Source: Actinomycetota bacterium (GTDB lineage Bacteria; Actinomycetota; Actinomycetes; Nanopelagicales; Nanopelagicaceae). Taken from it: a DNA stretch of 13,079 bases. Shown in pieces: positions 9,713 to 13,079 of this stretch. The stretch is from the NCBI GenBank assembly GCA_029978425.1, contig JAPOJL010000016.1, forward strand, positions 1 through 13,079. The letters run 5' to 3'. The translations under genes were made by a program, and so were the position numbers. A model generated the notes under the pieces. The model saw only the letters and a list, made by a program, of their open reading frames with translations. It had not been told where the DNA came from and ran no database searches. Every line of letters begins with the position of its first letter. The stretch's first letter is position 1.

Positions 9713-10445
9713 TCCCGCCAAAGTTGCACCAAAAGTTCGTTCCCTTAAAATTCTAGATAAAGAGATTATTGGCTGTAATGCATGCAAAAGATTGGTGAAT
9801 TGGCGGGAAGAAGTCGCCATCACAAAACGACGCGCTTACCAAGATCAGGAATATTGGGGTAAACCGATTACAGGTTTTGGGCCAGCAGATGCAAAACTGT
9901 TAATTGTTGGACTTGCACCAGGTGCGCACGGCGCAAATCGCACAGGACGCATCTTTACTGGAGATAGTTCAGGAGATTGGTTATATCGAGCTCTCTATCG
10001 AAATGGTTTAGCAACTATTGAAACCAGCACTTCCCGAAGTGATGGACAAGAACTCATTGATACGCGAATTGCATGTGCAGTTCGTTGCGCACCACCAGGA
10101 AATAAACCGCTTCCAATAGAAGCAGTGACCTGCCAGCCCTGGTTGGTTCGGGAGTTTGAACTTCTCTTTCCCACCGTACGAACTTTTCTGGCGCTTGGAT
10201 CTATCGCGTGGAAAGCGACGCTGGATGTGTTGGGCGAATTAGATGAACAAATGCCGAGAAAGCGCCCAAAGTTTGGGCACGGCGCCAATTTCAAGTTTCG
10301 CGGGAGCGACGGGAATATTAGATTAGTTATCGGGAGTTACCATCCCAGCCAGCAGAATACTTTTACGGGAAAGCTCACGCGATCCCAATTGGATTCGGTG
10401 GTGAAAAAGGCAGGTAGATTTGCCCACGCAGGAAAGCCCCTGTAG
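9684..10445 (+). CDS. udgB: Family 5 uracil-DNA glycosylase (UdgB type), iron-sulfur protein
   Basis: The product, 253 residues from ATG 9684, matches the UdgB (family 5) uracil-DNA glycosylases, which remove uracil and other deaminated bases to start base excision repair. Four cysteines suited to a 4Fe-4S cluster are present: C31 and C34 (GCNACKRL), C135 (RCAPPGNKP) and C150 (TCQPW). The active-site motif GLAPGAHGANRTGR lies at about 76-89, with no acidic catalytic residue, as is known for this family, and the second motif HPSQQN is at 220-225. The start is uncertain: ATG 9684 overlaps ppx by 29 bases, TTG 9702 would overlap by 11, and an upstream ATG at 9645 is also in frame; none has a clear ribosome binding site, so coupling to ppx is likely. 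The TAG stop codon lies inside the following tRNA gene. Confidence 0.92.
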   Translation: MEWRGRLPTNPAKVAPKVRSLKILDKEIIGCNACKRLVNWREEVAITKRRAYQDQEYWGKPITGFGPADAKLLIVGLAPGAHGANRTGRIFTGDSSGDWLYRALYRNGLATIETSTSRSDGQELIDTRIACAVRCAPPGNKPLPIEAVTCQPWLVREFELLFPTVRTFLALGSIAWKATLDVLGELDEQMPRKRPKFGHGANFKFRGSDGNIRLVIGSYHPSQQNTFTGKLTRSQLDSVVKKAGRFAHAGKPL

Positions 10446-10508
10446 CCCAATGGCAGAGGCAGACGACTTAAAATCGTCCAAGTGTGGGTTCGACCCCCAC
10501 CGGGGGCA
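10436..10508 (+). tRNA. tRNA with anticodon UAA (nominal tRNA-Leu), class I with short variable loop
   Basis: A complete 73-base cloverleaf is visible. The acceptor stem GCCCCTG (10436-10442) pairs with CGGGGGC (10501-10507) over seven pairs including one T-G. T8 and A9 follow. The D arm uses GCC(C) and GGC with GG in the loop. The anticodon stem GACGA (10462-10466) pairs with TCGTC (10474-10478) around the loop CTTAAAA, giving anticodon TAA at 10469-10471, which reads UUA (Leu). The variable loop is only five bases (10479-10483). The T arm GTGGG/CCCAC has the loop TTCGACC. The discriminator is A (10508), as LeuRS prefers; CCA is not encoded. Bacterial tRNA-Leu normally has a long class II variable arm, so this short form is unusual and its true amino acid is open. 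Its first ten bases overlap the end of the glycosylase gene. Confidence 0.93.
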
Positions 10509-10531
10509 CGAGTAGATGTACAAGTAGTAGT

Positions 10532-10557
10532 TATAAATGTAGGAACTATTAAAGGAG
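10532..10557 (+). promoter_or_regulatory. Possible -10 element and strong ribosome binding site ahead of the Bax-inhibitor-like gene
   Basis: TATAAAT (10532-10538) resembles a -10 element, without a recognisable -35. AAAGGAG (10551-10557) is a strong Shine-Dalgarno sequence four bases before ATG 10562 and fixes that start. The 53-base gap after the tRNA (10509-10561) is A/T-rich and shows no terminator, so read-through from the tRNA is also possible. Confidence 0.4.
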
Positions 10558-10561
10558 AGCA

Positions 10562-11371
10562 ATGAACAGTTCCAATCCCGTACTTGGGAAAGCATTTAAC
10601 CAGAGTAATCGTCGTGGCTATGCCTCGATGAATACGATTCCTCAGAGCACTGAGGTAGATAACTTAGAAGAGACATACAACGCTCCAGCAGCGTCGTCAC
10701 TTCGTACCGGTCGCATGACCATGGATGATGTTGTCGCTCGCACTGGAATGCTTTTTGGAACTTCAATTCTTGTTGGCGCAGCTGCGTGGTACTTCAACCT
10801 CGGTGGCGGAGCGTTGATGGTGGGATTTATTGGCGGTCTTGTTACCGCGATGATTGGAATCTTCAGCAAGACTGTTAAGCCAGCGGTCTATCTTGCTTAT
10901 GCAGTCTGCCAAGGATTGGTACTTGGAATCATTAGCAACACATACGAACTCTTCTATCCAGGAATTGTCCAGCAAGCCATCGTGGCGACCACCGCCGCAT
11001 TTGTTGGAATGCTATTTATGTACAAGAGCGGACGCCTCCGTGCGACTCCAAAGTTCACCAGAATGCTGATGGGTGCAGCGATAGGTTACTTACTCCTCGC
11101 GCTGGGAAGTCTCATTGGTTCATTCTTCGGACTCGGCAATGGCATGGGGCTCTATGGCCTCAGCGGATTTGGCCCATTACTCGCTGTCGCAGGAGTTGCG
11201 ATTGCATCCTTCTTCTTGATTCTAGATTTTGATCAAATCGAAGAGGGCATCCGCAATGGAGTGCCACAAGAAGAATCGTGGCGCGCAGGTTTTGGTCTCT
11301 TAATGACCATGGTCTGGCTCTACCTCGAAATTCTCCGCCTCATTGCAATTCTGCGCGGCAATAACGATTAA
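10562..11371 (+). CDS. Bax inhibitor-1/YccA family membrane protein
   Basis: The 269-residue product has a hydrophilic N-terminus of about 55 residues followed by seven predicted membrane helices, roughly 62-79, 84-101, 107-125, 134-154, 167-189, 203-221 and 243-264. The sixth helix runs into LILDFDQIEEGI (219-230), the paired-aspartate feature of the BI-1 (TMBIM) family, which in characterised members forms a pH-sensitive gate for calcium leak. It resembles the actinobacterial 'Bax inhibitor 1 like' group. The physiological role in bacteria is uncertain; E. coli YccA is linked to the FtsH protease. The start ATG 10562 has a strong ribosome binding site. The gene is convergent with the MFS pseudogene: the two TAA stops share the palindrome TTAA at 11368-11371. 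Confidence 0.9.
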   Translation: MNSSNPVLGKAFNQSNRRGYASMNTIPQSTEVDNLEETYNAPAASSLRTGRMTMDDVVARTGMLFGTSILVGAAAWYFNLGGGALMVGFIGGLVTAMIGIFSKTVKPAVYLAYAVCQGLVLGIISNTYELFYPGIVQQAIVATTAAFVGMLFMYKSGRLRATPKFTRMLMGAAIGYLLLALGSLIGSFFGLGNGMGLYGLSGFGPLLAVAGVAIASFFLILDFDQIEEGIRNGVPQEESWRAGFGLLMTMVWLYLEILRLIAILRGNND

Positions 11372-11378
11372 TCCTTAC

Positions 11379-11399
11379 CCTCACTAAGTTGAGGTTTTT
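11379..11399 (+). terminator. Possible intrinsic terminator of the Bax-inhibitor-like gene
   Basis: CCTCA (11379-11383) pairs with TGAGG (11390-11394) across a six-base loop and is followed at once by TTTTT (11395-11399). It begins eight bases after the Bax-inhibitor-like stop codon. The stem is only five base pairs, so it would be weak alone; the strong hairpin just downstream may help. It lies within the 3' coding end of the opposing MFS pseudogene. Confidence 0.4.
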
Positions 11400-11400
11400 G

Positions 11401-11439
11401 AGAATCCCCGAGACGGGCAGTATTTGTCTCGGGGATTCT
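11401..11439. repeat. Perfect 14-bp inverted repeat between convergent genes (likely terminator hairpin)
   Basis: AGAATCCCCGAGAC (11401-11414) is exactly complementary to GTCTCGGGGATTCT (11426-11439), with an 11-base loop. It lies 30 bases downstream of the Bax-inhibitor-like stop and inside the last codons of the minus-strand MFS frame (near residues RIPETNTARLGDS). No strong T-run follows it on either strand, so it may act as a transcript-end stabiliser or an assisted terminator. A chance match of this quality is unlikely. Confidence 0.6.
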
Positions 11440-12605
11440 TAATGCGGCAATGATCGCAAGTGAGAAAACTGCAGCGCTTACTGCAATTGCAGCGCGATAA
11501 GAGAAGTAATCAGAAATGAAGCCAAGTAACACTGGACCGACCATCATTCCCGCATCGCCCGACATCTGCCAGAAGGCATAGACCTTTCCACTCTTACCTT
11601 TAATGACATCTCCAACAATTGCGCCGGCCGATGCAGCAAAACCTGCGCCCAACCCCATCACAATCATGGCAGCAAAATAGAAGTAGATATTGGTAGCGAA
11701 AACGAGAAGCATCAATGCAGCCATAACGATGGTGAAACCAATAAGTATTACAGGTTTTCGACCATTCTTATCTGAATACTTACCAGCCCGAACCATGACT
11801 GAGCCTTGAGCAATAAGTGCAATAGTGAAACTCAAACCTACAATCGAAGCACTTGCGCCTAAATCCTCAACTACAAATAAAGGAAGAATTGAGGAACGCA
11901 TTCCAAATAGAACCCAGCTTCCAAGGAATGCAAGAAATAGTGAATACAGATACGGCTTAATTTGTAGCGCTTCGCGAATCGTGAGCGCCCGCTCTTCTGA
12001 AGCTTTCTCTACTTTGGCACCGAGACGACTTTCATGTAAATAGATCAGCGAGACTGTGCCGGCAGCGATAAGTAAACCGGAGTAGATAAAGAATGGAGCA
12101 CGTGGAGATATCGCTATAAGTGCTCCTCCGAAAGCTGGACCTGCAACGCCACCGGCGATGAATCAGCCGTTATAGAGGGACTGCGCACGACCGCGCTGAC
12201 TATCGGAAACTACGCGCAAAATAAGCGCGCATGCCGAGACGGAGAACATCGATGATCCGAGTCCTCCAGCCGTTCTGAAAAAGAGAAGTTGTTCGTAACT
12301 CTGGGCGAGGCCAGCGAGTAGTGTGAAGACGGAGACCATAAATAGGCCAAACCCGAGCACCACACGTTCGCCAAATCTATCCACCAATTTTCCAGAGAAG
12401 AGCCCCGATACAAATCGCATAATGGCAAAGGAAGAAACGATGAGACCAATCAAAGTATTTGAGACCCCAAAAGTTTTTGCAAAGATTGGGATAGCAGGGA
12501 TGATCAATCCAAAGCCGACAGCAACGAGGAAAGAAATAGTTGTGAGTACCGAAACTTCTTTAGGAAGCCCCTTAAATGGTGAGTTAATCTGAATTTTTAT
12601 CCCAG

Positions 12606-12610
12606 TCCTT
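12606..12610 (-). promoter_or_regulatory. Shine-Dalgarno remnant ahead of the ATA codon of the MFS pseudogene
   Basis: On the minus strand AAGGA occupies 12610-12606 and overlaps the TAA stop codon of the upstream exporter gene. Five bases separate it from ATA AAA ATT CAG. With ATG in place of ATA the product would begin MKIQINSPFKGLPKE and run into the first membrane helix, so ATA probably replaces the original start. Confidence 0.6.
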
Positions 12611-13079
12611 AACCTAGAGATTCGCCAGCAGCATCTTGTCGCGCTGAAGCATGGCCAGCGCTATCTTGTAGGGGTTTCTCTTCTAGAGCTATCGCAAAGA
12701 AGAATGCGAGTGCGACAACGGGAAATGCGAAGAGAAAGACGGTATGGAATGAAGCGGAGAAAGCTTCGAGGACCAGAGTCTTAATTTCGATAGGGAGAGT
12801 CGAGATGATCTCGGTATTTGTGCTGAGCGAATCTGCGAGGGAGGGATCAACGGATGCCAATTTTCCTGGATTTGCAGCAGCAAAGTCAGCAAAATTTCTT
12901 TCGAGATTTTGAGCCACTCGGTCGCTAAGAATCGTTCCAAAAATTGCCGTTCCAAATGCTCCGCCAAGTGTTCGGAAGAAAGTATTAGAAGATGTAGCAA
13001 TACCAAGATCCTTGAAATCTACGGCATTTTGTAGAGCAATAACGATAGTTTGCATGCAGAGGCCTAGTCCGCCACCAAT
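12609..13079 (-). CDS. 14-TM MFS drug exporter (DHA2, EmrB/QacA type), C-terminal part (gene runs off the right edge)
   Basis: The minus-strand frame enters at 13079 and ends with TAA at 12609, giving 156 visible residues. The opening GGGLGLCMQTIVIALQNAV, followed by DLGIATSSNTFFRTLGGAFG and TAIFGTILSDRVAQNL, matches helix 11-12 of EmrB/QacA (DHA2) proton-driven multidrug exporters. A loop of about 60 residues and a last membrane helix (about VFLFAFPVVALAFFFAIAL) follow, then a short cytoplasmic tail. Roughly 350 N-terminal residues are outside the window. It is directly upstream of, and probably once co-transcribed with, the MFS pseudogene. Its substrate cannot be inferred. The frame is intact as far as seen; the in-frame ATG at 13055 is internal, not the start. 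Confidence 0.88.
   Translation of the reverse strand: MGGGLGLCMQTIVIALQNAVDFKDLGIATSSNTFFRTLGGAFGTAIFGTILSDRVAQNLERNFADFAAANPGKLASVDPSLADSLSTNTEIISTLPIEIKTLVLEAFSASFHTVFLFAFPVVALAFFFAIALEEKPLQDSAGHASARQDAAGESLG

Larger units (their letters stand above)
11368..12600 (-). pseudogene. 12-TM MFS exporter (DHA1 type), inactivated by an ATA start and an in-frame TGA
   Basis: The minus-strand frame from 12600 to 11368 is 411 codons, typical for a 12-helix MFS drug or metabolite exporter. Both halves carry the family's motif A: GKLVDRFGERVVL near codons 70-82 and GKYSDKNGRKPVI near 273-285. Two lesions are seen. First, codon 146 is TGA (12165-12163), inside a conserved stretch YNG-stop-FIAGGVAGPAFGG; no other stop interrupts the frame. 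Second, no ATG, GTG or TTG lies ahead of the first membrane helix. An AAGGA site (12610-12606) is followed five bases later by ATA (12600), where ATG would be expected. The first usable start, TTG 12507, cuts into helix 1. TGA ends other genes here (mfd, DUF501), so recoding is unlikely. A recent pseudogene is the best reading; sequencing error at two sites is the main alternative. Translation could restart at ATG 11901, giving a non-functional fragment. Confidence 0.82.

Noticed and set aside
10436..10561. tRNA as an integration (att) site for a mobile element
   Set aside because: No integrase, no direct repeat of the tRNA 3' end, and the next gene is an ordinary chromosomal membrane protein.
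10323..10595. Minus-strand frame of 90 codons across the tRNA
   Set aside because: It crosses the tRNA gene and the udgB end; its PRWGSNPHLDDFKS segment is the typical translation of an antisense tRNA, not a real protein.
12163..12165. TGA read as tryptophan or selenocysteine in the MFS gene
   Set aside because: mfd and the DUF501 gene terminate at TGA, tryptophan is encoded by TGG throughout, and I see no convincing selenocysteine element after the codon; MFS exporters are not selenoproteins.

Overview
The window looks like chromosomal core sequence from a small, moderately low-GC (estimated by eye near 45-50%) member of the Actinomycetota. The main evidence is gene order: mfd, SurA-like lipoprotein, mazG, eno, ftsB/divIC-like, DUF501, ppx/gppA. 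This is essentially the order I recall around eno in mycobacteria and other actinobacteria. Low GC, tight packing, frequent gene overlaps and probable leaderless starts suggest a streamlined freshwater actinobacterium such as Nanopelagicales (acI). That placement is inference and is not proven here.

Layout. Bases 1-1609 (minus) hold the N-terminal 536 codons of phosphoenolpyruvate carboxylase, cut by the window edge. A 143-base divergent intergenic region (1610-1752) contains possible back-to-back promoters and several hairpins, one able to pair with the mfd ribosome binding site. From 1753 a plus-strand cluster runs with short gaps or overlaps: mfd (transcription-coupled repair), a SurA-like lipoprotein, mazG (nucleotide pyrophosphohydrolase), eno (enolase), an FtsB/DivIC-like septal protein, a DUF501 protein, a Ppx/GppA phosphatase, a family 5 uracil-DNA glycosylase, a tRNA with a UAA anticodon whose 5' end overlaps the glycosylase stop codon, and a Bax-inhibitor-1-like membrane protein. 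The cluster mixes genome maintenance (mfd, mazG, UDG), central metabolism (eno, facing ppc, both acting on phosphoenolpyruvate), cell division and phosphate/(p)ppGpp metabolism.

The last 1.7 kb is on the minus strand: the C-terminal end of a 14-TM DHA2-type MFS exporter cut by the window edge, followed by a second, 12-TM MFS gene that appears dead. The latter has ATA where an ATG start is expected, just after a good Shine-Dalgarno sequence, and an in-frame TGA at codon 146; the rest of its frame is open and conserved. It ends in a TTAA palindrome shared with the stop codon of the convergent Bax-inhibitor gene.

I found no CRISPR array, insertion sequence, prophage or defence system, and no convincing new multi-gene system. 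The observations most worth a second look are the tRNA (UAA anticodon but a short class I variable loop), the two-lesion MFS pseudogene, the leaderless enolase promoter formed from the mazG stop codon, and the mfd leader structure.
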